Origin: Azorhizobium doebereinerae UFLA1-100
Lineage (GTDB): Bacteria; Pseudomonadota; Alphaproteobacteria; Rhizobiales; Xanthobacteraceae
DNA length: 64,000 bases
NCBI RefSeq assembly: GCF_000473085.1
Contig: NZ_AXBA01000013.1
Location: forward strand, 116,211-180,210
Direction of reading: 5' to 3'
Positions 9,770 to 20,807 of this stretch are shown one piece after another. The position numbers and the translations under genes are program-made. Numbering within the stretch: the stretch's first letter is position 1; every line of letters begins with the position of its first letter. Under the pieces are notes generated by a model that saw only the letters and a list, made by a program, of their open reading frames with translations, made no database searches and was not told the DNA's origin.

Positions 9770-10651
9770 ATGAACAGCACCTCCAAGACCGGGCGCCTGC
9801 GCGTGGGCCTCGTGCAATTGCGCACCGGGCGAAACGTTGCGGCCAATATCGAGCTTGCCTCGGCCCTGATCCGTGAAGCGGCGCGCGACGGCGCGCGCTA
9901 CGTCCAGACGCCAGAGACCACCAATCTCATGGAAATGGACCGCGCTGTGCTGTTCGCCACCCTCCAGGAGGAGGCCGCCGACCCAGCCCTCGCCGCCTTC
10001 CGCGCCCTGGCCCGCGAGCTCGGCATCCATCTCCATATCGGCTCGCTGGCGGTGAAGGTCTCCGAGAACCGGGCAGCCAACCGCGGCTTCCTGATCGGTC
10101 CCGACGGCGACATCGCCGCCCGCTACGACAAGATCCACATGTTCGACGTGGACCTGCCCAATGGCGAGAGCTACCGCGAATCCACCGCCTACCGTCCCGG
10201 CGAACGGGCGGTGCTGGGCGCCGTCGGCGACGTCACGCTCGGCATGAGCATCTGCTACGACCTGCGCTTCCCAGCCCTCTACCGGGCGCTGGCGGAAAGC
10301 GGCGCGCAGGTGCTGACCGTTCCGTCCGCCTTCACCCGCCCCACCGGCGAAGCCCATTGGCACATCCTCCTGCGCTCCCGCGCCATCGAGACCGGCACCT
10401 ATGTGCTCGCCGCCGCCCAGGGCGGGCGCCATGAGAACGGCCGCGAGACCTATGGCCACTCGCTGGTGGTCGATCCCTGGGGCCGGGTCATCGCGGAAGG
10501 CGGCACCGATCCCGCCGTCATCCTCGCCGAGCTGGACATGGCGGAAGTGGAGGCGGCCCGGGCGCGCATCCCCTCGCTGCGCCACGGCCGCCGCTTCGAG
10601 ATGGCGGAAGGCACGTCGAGCCATCTGCATGTGGTGGGGGCCTCGTCGTGA
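9770..10651 (+). CDS. Nitrilase-superfamily carbon-nitrogen hydrolase (Nit1/deaminated glutathione amidase type)
   Basis: A 293-residue amidase of the nitrilase superfamily. The Glu-Lys-Cys triad is visible: Glu in VQTPETTNLM, Lys in YDKIHMFDVDL, and Cys in MSICYDLRFP. The last two blocks are characteristic of the Nit1/Nit2 branch, which removes deaminated glutathione or omega-amides. SAFTRPTGEAHWHILLRSRA is also typical of that branch. The ATG at 9770 is preceded only by a weak ribosome site. Its stop overlaps the DUF1178 start by four bases (GTGA). Location downstream of grxC agrees with a glutathione-linked repair function; substrate is inferred from family only. Confidence 0.88.
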   Translation: MNSTSKTGRLRVGLVQLRTGRNVAANIELASALIREAARDGARYVQTPETTNLMEMDRAVLFATLQEEAADPALAAFRALARELGIHLHIGSLAVKVSENRAANRGFLIGPDGDIAARYDKIHMFDVDLPNGESYRESTAYRPGERAVLGAVGDVTLGMSICYDLRFPALYRALAESGAQVLTVPSAFTRPTGEAHWHILLRSRAIETGTYVLAAAQGGRHENGRETYGHSLVVDPWGRVIAEGGTDPAVILAELDMAEVEAARARIPSLRHGRRFEMAEGTSSHLHVVGASS

Positions 10652-11118
10652 TCCGCTACACGCTCAAATGCGTCCAGGACCATACGTTCGACAGTTGGTT
10701 CCCCTCCTCCGACAGTTTCGACGCGCAGAAGACCCGCGGCCTCGTCGCCTGCCCGACCTGCGGCACCACCGAGGTGGAGAAGGCGATGATGGCGCCCGCC
10801 GTCACCCGCGGCGACAAGCGGCGGCCCCGCGCCACCGAAGCCGCGCCGCCCCAGGCCGAAGCGCCCGCCACCTCCGTCGCCATCATGGGCGAGCAGGAGG
10901 AGACCTTCCGCAAGCTGCTTCGTGAACTGCGGGACCACGTGACCCGCAATGCGGACTATGTCGGCGACAGTTTCGCCGATCTCGCCCGGCAGATGCATGA
11001 CGGCACGCTGGAGCACCGCTCCATCTATGGCGAGGCGACATCCGAGGAACTGAAAGCGCTGCGCGAGGACGAGGTGGAGGTCTTCCCCCTTCCGGTGCTG
11101 CCGGAAGACCGCAACTGA
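10648..11118 (+). CDS. DUF1178 family protein
   Basis: A 156-residue protein of unknown function conserved in alphaproteobacteria. It opens with MIRYTLKC and DHTFDSWF and has a CPTCG pair that with the earlier Cys could bind a metal, as in small zinc-ribbon proteins. The middle is Pro/Ala-rich, and the C-terminal half (RKLLRELRDHVTRNADYVGD, IYGEATSEELKALREDE) is the conserved helical part of DUF1178. It starts with GTG overlapping the preceding amidase stop, so the two are translationally coupled. Confidence 0.88.
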   Translation: MIRYTLKCVQDHTFDSWFPSSDSFDAQKTRGLVACPTCGTTEVEKAMMAPAVTRGDKRRPRATEAAPPQAEAPATSVAIMGEQEETFRKLLRELRDHVTRNADYVGDSFADLARQMHDGTLEHRSIYGEATSEELKALREDEVEVFPLPVLPEDRN

Positions 11119-11464
11119 CGCTGCGCCACAACCGCGCCGCGCGGGACGCATCCAGCCTGGATAGATAGCGATGCGCGACCGGGCTGCCGCTTGGGCAGCC
11201 TTCGGCCCATGGGGCGCATGGGCCGAGAACGGACCGGCATGGCCTCACCGCCTGCGAGAGGGGCCATTTCATGCGAAGTGCCCGCCAGATCGGAGGTAAA
11301 CGCCATGCCCCGACGCTCGCCAGGGATGCGTGACTGGCCTACCCCCCCACAAGTGGCATCTCGACCGCAGGCCTCGCCCCAGGAGGCCGCTTGGGGAGTG
11401 GTGCCAGCCCGTGACTGAATGAGGCTGGCGACCCGCCCGGTGCTGCCAGCGCTTGGGACTTGCC
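11119..11464. other. 346-base gap upstream of the exosortase module
   Basis: No large gene is seen. A stem ggctgcc / ggcagcc (11182-11200) lies just after DUF1178 without a T-run and may be a weak terminator or leader structure. A possible 37-codon reading frame with a strong ribosome site is listed separately. The promoter of the exosortase module should lie here; I cannot identify clear -35/-10 boxes. Confidence 0.5.
11305..11418 (+). CDS. Possible small leader peptide (37 residues)
   Basis: ATG at 11305 is preceded by GGAGG with eight bases between, the best ribosome site in this gap, and opens 37 codons to TGA at 11416. The peptide is Pro/Arg/Ala-rich, without a signal sequence or known motif. 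It ends 46 bases before the exosortase substrate gene. It could be a leader peptide or a chance match; the ribosome site is the only real evidence. Confidence 0.25.
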   Translation: MPRRSPGMRDWPTPPQVASRPQASPQEAAWGVVPARD

Positions 11465-11746
11465 ATGTACGTCTTGCGTCTCGCCCTCCTGTCGGCCGTC
11501 ATCGGCCTTGGCTCGCTCAACGCGGCCAACGCCCTGACCATCGATCTCGGCTTCATCCAGATCAACATCGGCGGCGGGTGGTGGCCCGGCCGCGGTGGTG
11601 GCGGTGGCGGTGGTGGCCACGGCGGCGAGGATCATGGGGGCGGCGACGACAACAACGGCGCACCGGCTCCCGTGGCGGCCGCCGGCCTGCCCCTTCTCGC
11701 CGCCTTCGCCGCCTACAAGGCGTTCAAATGGCACCGTCGCCGCTGA
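11465..11746 (+). CDS. Small secreted Gly-rich protein with PEP-CTERM-like sorting tail (candidate dedicated exosortase substrate)
   Basis: A 93-residue protein in three parts. An N-terminal signal peptide (about 1-23, ending LNAANA) is followed by a short segment IDLGFIQINIGGGWW. Next comes a low-complexity Gly/His/Asp run (about 37-65, with eight consecutive Gly). The tail is PAPVAAAGLPLL, a hydrophobic helix, and a basic WHRRR end. This signal-peptide plus Pro-motif, helix and Arg-cluster layout is that of exosortase substrates, close to the VPLPA-CTERM pattern. The ATG at 11465 lacks a strong ribosome site. The downstream exosortase gene overlaps its last 19 bases, so substrate and enzyme are translationally linked. 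Substrate status is inferred from architecture and position. Confidence 0.75.
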   Translation: MYVLRLALLSAVIGLGSLNAANALTIDLGFIQINIGGGWWPGRGGGGGGGGHGGEDHGGGDDNNGAPAPVAAAGLPLLAAFAAYKAFKWHRRR

Positions 11747-13116
11747 TCGCCCGGCCGGCCCAGCGCTTCGAGCCGCGACGCAAGGACCTCTTCGCCGCGC
11801 TCGCGACCCTCGGCTTCGCCAACGGCCTCGTCATCCGCGTCAGCGATAGCGGCCTCGCGCGGGGCTGGACGGCCGCGCTGATGGACACGTTCGACATCAG
11901 TCCCATCGTGTGGGTCGCCATGGCGATGGCTGTGGCCCGGCTCCGGGAGGGCGGCGACGAGCGGGCGTCCCGCCCCGACATGGCCGTCGGCCTTCTCTGC
12001 CTCGCGGCCTGCCTTGTGCCGGTGGCGCAGGCCAGCTGGCTCGCCATGACAGGCCTCGGCCTCTATCTGGCCTGGGCCCCGGCGCGCGAACCGGCCCTGC
12101 GGGATGGCGGCCGGCTGCTGCTGGCGATCACCATCCCCATGCTGTGGAGCCGCCTGCTGCTGTCGGCCTTCAGCGGTCCCGTCCTGACGGCGGAAGCCGC
12201 CCTCGTCGCCTCTCTCGTCGGCACGGAGCATGTGGAGAATGCCGTGCTCTATCCCGGCGGCTCCGGCGTGCTGTGGATCGCCCCCACCTGCTCGTCGCTC
12301 GTCACCGTTGCGCTGGCGCTGCTTTGCTGGGTGGCGTTCATGGTGGGAGCCCGCAGCCCCTGGTCCGCCCGGGCCGCCGGCTGGGGCCTGCTCGCCTGCC
12401 TGGCGGCCATGGCCCTGAATGTGGCCCGTCTCGCGGTCCTGGCGCTCAATCCCGCGGAGCACGCCGTCCTCCACGGCCCCGTGGGCAACGCGGCGATGAA
12501 CTGGCTGACCACCGCCGCTTTGCTCGCCGTCTGCTGGGTCGGTGTCCGCCGCCTCGGCGCCGGCCACCGTGGCGTGGATGCACCCGACAGGCCGACTGCC
12601 CTGCCCGCTCCAGCTCCGGCGCCGACACGGCTCATGGTCTTCCTCGCCATCGCGCTGTTGGCCGGCGTCGCGCTCAAGCAACCCGGCGCGGCCCCCGACG
12701 CGGCACCGGACCCCCGGCAGGCCAGCATCGAGGCGACCATGGATTTCCTCAACCGCAACGGCCTCGCCGTGCGGCAGCCCAGACGCGACCTCGATCTGGC
12801 GATCCTGCGGGGAACGGGACCGGACGGCTGCCGGCTCGCCGTCGCCATCCTGGCGCCCCAGGGCTGGCATGTCGGCGTGGTGCGCCACATGGCCGGCCCG
12901 CAGGACGAGGTGTTTTTCGTCTATTCCGGGACGGTCTCGGAAAGCCAGCCGGTCTGGCGGACCCGCCTTGATCTCTACGAGGCCCTGCTGTTGCGCCGCC
13001 TGGGGCTCACGCCCGCGCACCGCCCGGTGCTGGGCGTCGTCGCCGACCGGGCCTGCCGGGCGAAATCCCTGCCCTGGGGCGAGCTTGCCACCCTGCCGGA
13101 CGGCGGCGCCGGCTGA
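11728..13116 (+). CDS. Exosortase/archaeosortase family transmembrane transpeptidase with C-terminal extracytoplasmic domain
   Basis: Exosortases cut C-terminal sorting tails of secreted proteins in the inner membrane. The 462-residue product has about eight hydrophobic helices in residues 20-275. The expected catalytic set is present: Cys188 in APTCSSLV, Arg234 in NVARL, and His249 (or His245) in the following loop. A Pro/Ala linker and one more helix (near 295) lead to a soluble region, about 320-462, with MDFLNRNGLAV, GCRLAVAILAP and EVFFVYSGTV. This tail may correspond to the EpsI-like domains fused to or beside some exosortases, but I could not confirm this. ATG 11728 lies inside the substrate gene with AAGG upstream. 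The subfamily is not assigned. Confidence 0.85.
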   Translation: MAPSPLIARPAQRFEPRRKDLFAALATLGFANGLVIRVSDSGLARGWTAALMDTFDISPIVWVAMAMAVARLREGGDERASRPDMAVGLLCLAACLVPVAQASWLAMTGLGLYLAWAPAREPALRDGGRLLLAITIPMLWSRLLLSAFSGPVLTAEAALVASLVGTEHVENAVLYPGGSGVLWIAPTCSSLVTVALALLCWVAFMVGARSPWSARAAGWGLLACLAAMALNVARLAVLALNPAEHAVLHGPVGNAAMNWLTTAALLAVCWVGVRRLGAGHRGVDAPDRPTALPAPAPAPTRLMVFLAIALLAGVALKQPGAAPDAAPDPRQASIEATMDFLNRNGLAVRQPRRDLDLAILRGTGPDGCRLAVAILAPQGWHVGVVRHMAGPQDEVFFVYSGTVSESQPVWRTRLDLYEALLLRRLGLTPAHRPVLGVVADRACRAKSLPWGELATLPDGGAG

Positions 13117-13132
13117 GACGCACCGGCCGCCC

Positions 13133-13873
13133 TCAGCGCGCCGGCGTGGCCACCTGGAAATAGTTCACGTCGGTATCCGCCGCGATCCGCCATTCCCCAC
13201 GCAGCGGGTCGAACACCATCCCCGCCAGTTCGCTCACCTGGAAGCCCGCCGCCGCAAGGCTCGCCTCCAGCTCGTCGGGGGTGATGAACTTGTCCCAGCG
13301 GTGGGTCCCGCGCGGCAGCCAGCGCAGGATGTATTCCGCCCCGACGATGGCGAGGGCGAAGCTCTTGGGCGTGCGGTTGAGGGTGGACACCACCATGACG
13401 CCGTTGGGGTTCACCATCTCCCCTGCCCGGCGCAGGAACAGGCCCACGTCCGCCACGTGCTCCACCACTTCCAGGGCCAGCACGACGTCGAAGCGCTCGC
13501 CGGCGTCCGCCAGTTCCTCGGCGGTGCCCTGGCGGTAGTCGATGTCGAGCCCGCCCTCGGCCGCATGGGCCTTGGCCACCTCGATATTGCCCGGCGCGGG
13601 ATCGACGCCCACCACGTGCGCGCCCATGCGCGCCAGCGGCTCGCTGAGCAACCCGCCGCCACAGCCGATGTCGAGGATGCGCAGCCCCTTCAACGGGCGC
13701 AGTGCCCGGCCGTCATGGCCGAAATGGCGCACCAGCACGTCGCGCACGAAGCCGAGCCGCACCGGGTTGATGGCGTGCAGAGGCGCCATCTTGCCCTTGG
13801 GGTCCCACCATTCGGCGCCGAGCGCGTCGAAGCGAGCCACTTCGGACGGGTCGATGGTCGCGTTCGCCTGCAT
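13133..13873 (-). CDS. ubiG: Ubiquinone biosynthesis O-methyltransferase UbiG
   Basis: UbiG carries out both SAM-dependent O-methylations in ubiquinone synthesis. The 246-residue protein opens with ATIDPSEVARFDALGAEWWDPKGKMAPLH (two adjoining parts), a UbiG hallmark. It continues with the SAM motif LDIGCGGGLLSEPLAR, GVDPAPGNIEVA, FDVVLALEVVEHVADV and the closing DVNYFQVA. GGAGG seven bases before the ATG fixes the start. It converges with the exosortase gene (17 bases between ends) and is followed upstream on its own strand by trpS; there is no sign of operon linkage with other quinone genes. Confidence 0.95.
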   Translation of the reverse strand: MQANATIDPSEVARFDALGAEWWDPKGKMAPLHAINPVRLGFVRDVLVRHFGHDGRALRPLKGLRILDIGCGGGLLSEPLARMGAHVVGVDPAPGNIEVAKAHAAEGGLDIDYRQGTAEELADAGERFDVVLALEVVEHVADVGLFLRRAGEMVNPNGVMVVSTLNRTPKSFALAIVGAEYILRWLPRGTHRWDKFITPDELEASLAAAGFQVSELAGMVFDPLRGEWRIAADTDVNYFQVATPAR

Positions 13874-13950
13874 CTCAACGCCTCCTTGATCGGGACAGGT
13901 CTACGCCCCGGCCGGGGCCGCCACAAGGCGAGGCGCCGGGCGTGCCGGCC

Positions 13951-14988
13951 TCAGCCGCGGACCATGCCGACGACGTCCTTCACGTCGCGGATAGTCTGGT
14001 CGGCGATCACCCGCGCCCGGTCCGCGCCGTCCGACAGGATGGCGTCGATGGCCGCCACGTCGTCCATCAGGCGCTTCATCTCGCCGCCGATGGGGCCGAG
14101 CTTGGCGACGGCGAGGTCCACCAGCGCCATCTTGAAGGTGGAGAACTGGCCGCCGCCATATTCGCCCAGCACCGCCTGCTTGGTGGTGTCGGAGAGCGCC
14201 GCATAGATGCCCACCAGATTGTCCGCCTCCGGCCGCGCCTTCAGGCCCTCTTCCTCGGACGGCAGCGGCTCGGGATCGGTCTTGGCCTTGCGCACCTTGG
14301 AGGCGATGGCGTCCGCATCGTCGGTGAGGTTGATGCGCGACATGTCGGAGGCATCCGACTTCGACATCTTCTTCGCGCCGTCGCGCAGGCTCATGACGCG
14401 GGTGGCGGGGCCGGCGATCAGCGGCTCGGTCAGCGGGAAATAGCCCTCGCCATGGCCGGTGGCGGCGATGGAGGGGGCGAAATCCACGTTGAACTTCTGC
14501 GCGATGTCGCGCGTCAGCTCCAGATGCTGCTTCTGGTCCTCGCCCACCGGCACGCGGGTGGCGCGATAGAGCAGGATGTCGGCCGCCATCAGGCTGGGAT
14601 AGGCGAACAGGCCCAGCGAGACGTTCTCGCGGTCCTTGCCAGCCTTCTCCTTGAACTGCGTCATGCGGTTCATCCAGCCCATGCGGGCGACGCAGTTGAA
14701 GATCCAGGCCAGTTCCGCATGACCGGACACCTGGCTCTGGTTGAAGACGATATGGTCTTTCGGGTTGATGCCGCAGGCGATGAAGGCGGCCGTGACCTCG
14801 CGGGTGTGGCGCTTCAGCTCGGCCGGGTCCTGCCAGACCGTGATGGCGTGCAGGTCCACCACGCAATAGATGCAGTCGTAGCTGTCCTGAAGCGCCACGA
14901 ACCGCTTGATGGCCCCGAGATAATTACCGAGATGCAGATTGCCGGTGGGCTGGACACCGGAGAAGACGCGTTCCGCGACCGCCGCCAT
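13951..14988 (-). CDS. trpS: Tryptophan--tRNA ligase
   Basis: A class I aminoacyl-tRNA synthetase of 345 residues, typical bacterial TrpRS length. Signature HIGH-type motif is [10 protein letters not shown] (residues 16-25) and the KMSKS loop appears as [11 protein letters not shown] near residue 207. Other conserved blocks: [10 protein letters not shown], the dimer-face [15 protein letters not shown], and [12 protein letters not shown]. The start has GGAGG seven bases upstream. In many alphaproteobacteria trpS follows murJ; here an alpha/beta hydrolase gene lies between them. Confidence 0.97.
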   Translation of the reverse strand: MAAVAERVFSGVQPTGNLHLGNYLGAIKRFVALQDSYDCIYCVVDLHAITVWQDPAELKRHTREVTAAFIACGINPKDHIVFNQSQVSGHAELAWIFNCVARMGWMNRMTQFKEKAGKDRENVSLGLFAYPSLMAADILLYRATRVPVGEDQKQHLELTRDIAQKFNVDFAPSIAATGHGEGYFPLTEPLIAGPATRVMSLRDGAKKMSKSDASDMSRINLTDDADAIASKVRKAKTDPEPLPSEEEGLKARPEADNLVGIYAALSDTTKQAVLGEYGGGQFSTFKMALVDLAVAKLGPIGGEMKRLMDDVAAIDAILSDGADRARVIADQTIRDVKDVVGMVRG

Positions 14989-15119
14989 TGGCGACCTCCT
15001 GAAGGACGGCGCCCCTGCGCCATCCGCATGATGACGGCGGCCCTCGCGAGCCCGCCTGAAGGATGAGGCCGCGTCATGCCAGCCCCCGCCCCGCGATGCA
15101 AGGGCGCACGGTGTCCCCC

Positions 15120-15989
15120 TCAGGCGATGCCGTCGAGGAAGGCCTGGATGGCCGCGTGGGACGCCTCGTCCCAGAGCAGCGGGGCATGCCCCTGGTCCGC
15201 GACGGAATAAACCGCGAGGCCGGGATGGCGCGCCGCCATCTGCGCCACCGTCTCGCCGGACAGGATGTCGGAGAGCGCGCCGTGAACGACCATCATCGGC
15301 ACCTCGACCAGCGCGTCGAAGGCGGGCCAGAGATCAGGGGCGGGCTTTGCCGGATCGAAGGCGCGGAATGCCTCCTCCAGCGCGGCGTCATAGGCGAGGC
15401 GCGGCCGGCCGCCGTCGTCGCGATAGATCTGGCGGGCGTAGCGTTCCCACTCATCGTCCGACAGCGCGGGAAACAGGGCGCCCTGCGCGCCCTTCAGATC
15501 CGCCACCAGCCCCGGCCAATCTTCGGGAATGGGCTTGCCCACATAGCCGGCGATGCGGGTGAGGCCGGCCGCCTCGATCACCGGGCCGATGTCGTTGAAG
15601 ATGGCGCCCGCGAACAGGCCCGCTCGCTTCAGCAGGGAAGCGAGCATCAGCATCACCAGCCCGCCGCGCGAGGTGCCCAGCAGCACGGCGCGGGAGATGC
15701 CCAGTTCCGCCAGCCCCCGCAGCGTGTCCTGGGCTTCCTGGAACGGATTATAGCTGGCGACGGGACCGTAGGCCGAGCCGCCGCGGCCGCGGAAATCGAG
15801 CGCCACCACCTGGCGGGGGCGCTCGGGATGGCCGGAGAGCGCTTGCGCCAGGGCTTCGAAGTCCCGCGAATTGCGCGTCAGGCCCGGCAGCAGGACGATG
15901 GGAGGAGACGCCTGCGGCTCGCCCCACACACGCCCGAAGAGGGCAAGGCCGTCCGTGCTCGGATAGGCGAAATACCGTGGCTCAGCCAT
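15120..15989 (-). CDS. Alpha/beta-fold hydrolase, substrate unknown
   Basis: A 289-residue serine hydrolase. The oxyanion strand [14 protein letters not shown], the DFRGRGGSA turn, the nucleophile elbow GTSRGG and a C-terminal catalytic His in DQGHAPLL with an upstream Asp ([10 protein letters not shown]) make a complete triad. No signal peptide is present, so it is cytoplasmic. GGAGG precedes the ATG at 15989. It is inserted between murJ and trpS on the same strand. Family members include esterases, haloperoxidase-like enzymes and C-C hydrolases; the sequence does not choose among them. Confidence 0.88.
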   Translation of the reverse strand: MAEPRYFAYPSTDGLALFGRVWGEPQASPPIVLLPGLTRNSRDFEALAQALSGHPERPRQVVALDFRGRGGSAYGPVASYNPFQEAQDTLRGLAELGISRAVLLGTSRGGLVMLMLASLLKRAGLFAGAIFNDIGPVIEAAGLTRIAGYVGKPIPEDWPGLVADLKGAQGALFPALSDDEWERYARQIYRDDGGRPRLAYDAALEEAFRAFDPAKPAPDLWPAFDALVEVPMMVVHGALSDILSGETVAQMAARHPGLAVYSVADQGHAPLLWDEASHAAIQAFLDGIA

Positions 15990-16028
15990 GTCGTCCTCCG
16001 CTGCGGGCCACCCCTGGGTGCCCCGACG

Positions 16029-17552
16029 CTACACTGCCCGCCGGCGGCGAAACGCCAGCACGACGAGGCCATAGCTCACCATGCCGGCCGCGACGAGCCC
16101 GGCAAGTCGGAGCAGCCCCGCGAGGCTCTGAGACGCGGGTGCGGGCCAGACCGCGTCGAGACCGGCCACCACCAGGGCCATGAACCCGCTGGCGCCGAAC
16201 AGAATCAGCGCCTGCCGCCGAAGCGGAGCATCGAGCACGATGAGGCCCCGCCGGGCCAGCAGCAGCAGCATGGCGAGCGCGCTCCCCGTGCCGCAGATGG
16301 CGATCCCGGCCGCGCCCGCCGCCGGGCCGAAAGCCGCATTCAGCCCTGCCGCCAAGACGAGGCAGGCCGCGAGCGAGGCGAGCCCCACCCGCTCCACCGG
16401 CGCCGTGAGGCCGTGGGTCAGCGCCGTGGCGGCCAGCACCCGCTCCAGCCCCTGCGCAGGCAGGGCCAAGGCCAGCACGGCGAGCAGCCGGGCGGTGGCG
16501 CGGCCGTCCTCCACCGTGAAGCCGCCGCGCTGGTAGAGCACGGCGACGATGGGATCGGCCAGCAAAGCGAGGCCCAGCGCCGCCGGAAGCGCAAGGCCGA
16601 GCGCCGCGACGAGGGCACCCGACGCCTCGCGCCCCGCCCCGCGCCCACCGGCCGCCAGCAGCGGCACCAGGACGGCGCCGGCGCTGGCACCGACAAGGCC
16701 GAGCGGCAGGTCCACCAGCCGCTGGGCATAGTTCAGCGCCGACACGCTGCCGGGATCGGCCGAGACGACGGCGGCGACGATGATCAGGCGCAGTTGCGCC
16801 AGCCCGGCGAACAGCAGCGCCGGCGTGCTGGCCCGCATCACCGCGCGGGCACCGCGCCAGTCGCCCTTGAGATCGCGCGGCGCGGCGGGAAGGGCGCGAG
16901 CCGCCCGCACCATCAGAGCCAGTTGCGCCACGCCCGCCGCCACCGTCGCCAGCGCCACGGCCTCCGCCGCCGTGGCGGTGGCGATCAACCCCTGCGAGGC
17001 GATCACCACGATGGCAGCCAGAACCACGATATTGGCCAGGATCGGCGCGAACGCCGGCAGCGCCACCCGCCCGCCGGCATTGGCGAGGCCGCCATAGACC
17101 GCCGCGGCACCGGCCAGCGGCAGATAGACCAGGGCGATGCGCCCGCAAGCGATGGCGAGATCGGCGCGCGGACCACCCGCCTCGAAGCCCGGCGCCAGGA
17201 TGCGGATGAGCGCCGGCATGAACAGACCACCGAGAATGGCGAAGCCGAGCAGCAACGCGGACAGCACGATCGACGTGGCGGTGGCGAGCCGCCGCGCGCC
17301 CGCCGGGCCGCCCGTCGCCTCGGCCCTGGCCAGGGCCGGGATAAGCGCCGCGTTGAAGGCGCCCTCCGCCAGCAGCCGCCGCGCCAGCAAGGGCAGGGCC
17401 AGCGCCGCCATCAGCGCATCCGCCAGCGGCCCCGCTCCGAGCACCGCCGCCGTCCCGGCATCCCGCGCAAACCCGAGCAGGCGCGAGCCGAGCGTCGCGG
17501 CGCTGACGATGGAGGCGCGGGTGAGGGAGGCGGGCGGAACGGGCAGGCGCAT
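16029..17552 (-). CDS. murJ: Lipid II flippase MurJ (MviN family)
   Basis: MurJ moves lipid II across the inner membrane for peptidoglycan synthesis. The 507-residue protein is almost entirely hydrophobic, consistent with about 14 helices, and has family marks ASIVSAATLGSRLLGFARD, RRLLAEGAFNAALIP, the PLGLVGASAGAVLVPLL segment and LYQRGGFT. It ends with a basic FRRRRAV tail. Positioned upstream of the hydrolase and trpS, it keeps the common alphaproteobacterial murJ-trpS linkage. The start codon at 17552 lacks a strong ribosome site, but the N-terminus matches the family. Confidence 0.92.
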   Translation of the reverse strand: MRLPVPPASLTRASIVSAATLGSRLLGFARDAGTAAVLGAGPLADALMAALALPLLARRLLAEGAFNAALIPALARAEATGGPAGARRLATATSIVLSALLLGFAILGGLFMPALIRILAPGFEAGGPRADLAIACGRIALVYLPLAGAAAVYGGLANAGGRVALPAFAPILANIVVLAAIVVIASQGLIATATAAEAVALATVAAGVAQLALMVRAARALPAAPRDLKGDWRGARAVMRASTPALLFAGLAQLRLIIVAAVVSADPGSVSALNYAQRLVDLPLGLVGASAGAVLVPLLAAGGRGAGREASGALVAALGLALPAALGLALLADPIVAVLYQRGGFTVEDGRATARLLAVLALALPAQGLERVLAATALTHGLTAPVERVGLASLAACLVLAAGLNAAFGPAAGAAGIAICGTGSALAMLLLLARRGLIVLDAPLRRQALILFGASGFMALVVAGLDAVWPAPASQSLAGLLRLAGLVAAGMVSYGLVVLAFRRRRAV

Positions 17553-17620
17553 CAGCTCAAGTGGCGCGGAACGGCCCCTTCTGGCAAGTCGGCCCGGCGG
17601 CCGGAGCCCGCTGGGATGAA

Positions 17621-17650
17621 AAGCAAAACGCCCGCACGAGGCGGGCGTTT
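17621..17650 (-). terminator. Intrinsic terminator of ftsH
   Basis: Stem aaacgcccgc / gcgggcgttt (17626-17635 and 17641-17650) with a five-base loop; on the minus strand it is followed by a T-rich tail. It lies 20 bases past the ftsH stop. Confidence 0.85.
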
Positions 17651-17670
17651 CGATGTCGATCCTCGGGCCC

Positions 17671-19596
<1,926 letters not shown>

Positions 19597-19697
19597 TGGT
19601 CCCTCATGGGGCGCCGCGTGACGTCGCCGAGAAAGGTGCATTGGGCCGTCAAGCCCCCCTCCTCGCGCCGACAAGTCCCGCCGCGTCCTCCCGTAAT

Positions 19698-20807
19698 TTA
19701 GGGGTCGCCCCCTTCCTTGCCAAGGACGAGCGCTTGCGGAAGCGCTGAATTTGCCGCGAGGCTGTCCACCGCTGCCTGCCGCGATGGTGCCGTAGCGATA
19801 CTCAAACTACCTTGCCTGAGGGTGACCACGGCCCCGGCCAATGTCCGGCGAAGCCGCATGCCCTGGGCATCCGCGCCCTGCAGCGCCTCGAACAGCCGCT
19901 CGGCCTTGGCCAGTTCCGCCGGCCCCTCGGAGGCGCAGGCGGTCACCGCGCGGACCAAGAGCCGCAGCCCGATTTCCTCAGGCAGGGCGAAAAAGCCGGG
20001 CGCGTCGAGCCGGATGCCGGTATCCGCCGACCAGGGGCCCAGGCCCAGCTCTTCCTGCGCCCTGTGGGTCGCCGCCTCCAGCGCAGCATCTGCCCGGCCG
20101 GCGCGGCGGGCCAGCAGCGCCAGCCGCTCGGCGTCCAGGCCCTCCTCCTCCAGCACCGGCGCCAACGCGCGCAGGCGAGGGCGGGCAAAGCGCGGGTCCT
20201 CGTTGCTGGGATCGCGGGCGAAAGGCGTGCCCGAAGCCTTCAGGGTCGCCACCAGGCGCGCCTTCGGGGTGGTCAGGAACGGGCGCAGGATGGCAAGGCC
20301 GCCGCGCTGCGACACCGGCCGCATGGCCCCGAGCCCGCCGATGCCGGACCCCCGGCACAGGCGGAACAGGACCGTCTCGGCCTGATCGTCCAGCGTATGG
20401 GCGAGGGCCAGAGCTTCCAGGCCGTTTTCCCGGGCGAAGGCGCGCAGCAGGCCGTAGCGCTCGTCGCGCGCCGCTTCCTGGATGCCGGTGCTCGGCTTCG
20501 GCCCCCGCCACGGCAGCACCACGTGCGGCAGCCCGATGCGCTCGCACAGCGCGCCGACTGCGGCGGCCTCGGTGTCGGAGCCGGACCGCAGCCCGTGGTC
20601 GACCGTGGCGACGAAAAAGCTCGGCCCCTCCAGCTGGGCATAGCGCCAGTTGCGCGCCAGCAGCAGCATGGCCGTCGAATCCGGGCCGCCGGAGACGCCG
20701 AGCAGGATCCGCGAATAGCCGCGAAAGCCGGCGAACAACGGCTCAAGATCGTCGTCGATCAGGGGGGCGGCGCGACCGCGCTCAGCAGCCTGCACGTTTC
20801 TGCTCAC
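19698..20807 (-). CDS. tilS: tRNA(Ile)-lysidine synthase
   Basis: TilS attaches lysine to C34 of the CAU-anticodon isoleucine tRNA so that it reads AUA. The N-terminal PP-loop is [16 protein letters not shown], followed by [12 protein letters not shown] and [23 protein letters not shown], the tRNA/ATP-binding signature. The predicted product has 369 residues and a degenerate C-terminal part. The best start is GTG at 20807, which overlaps the end of cpoB by 26 bases; an upstream extension would lie wholly inside cpoB. The tilS-ftsH order is conserved across proteobacteria. Confidence 0.92.
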   Translation of the reverse strand: MSRNVQAAERGRAAPLIDDDLEPLFAGFRGYSRILLGVSGGPDSTAMLLLARNWRYAQLEGPSFFVATVDHGLRSGSDTEAAAVGALCERIGLPHVVLPWRGPKPSTGIQEAARDERYGLLRAFARENGLEALALAHTLDDQAETVLFRLCRGSGIGGLGAMRPVSQRGGLAILRPFLTTPKARLVATLKASGTPFARDPSNEDPRFARPRLRALAPVLEEEGLDAERLALLARRAGRADAALEAATHRAQEELGLGPWSADTGIRLDAPGFFALPEEIGLRLLVRAVTACASEGPAELAKAERLFEALQGADAQGMRLRRTLAGAVVTLRQGSLSIATAPSRQAAVDSLAANSALPQALVLGKEGGDP

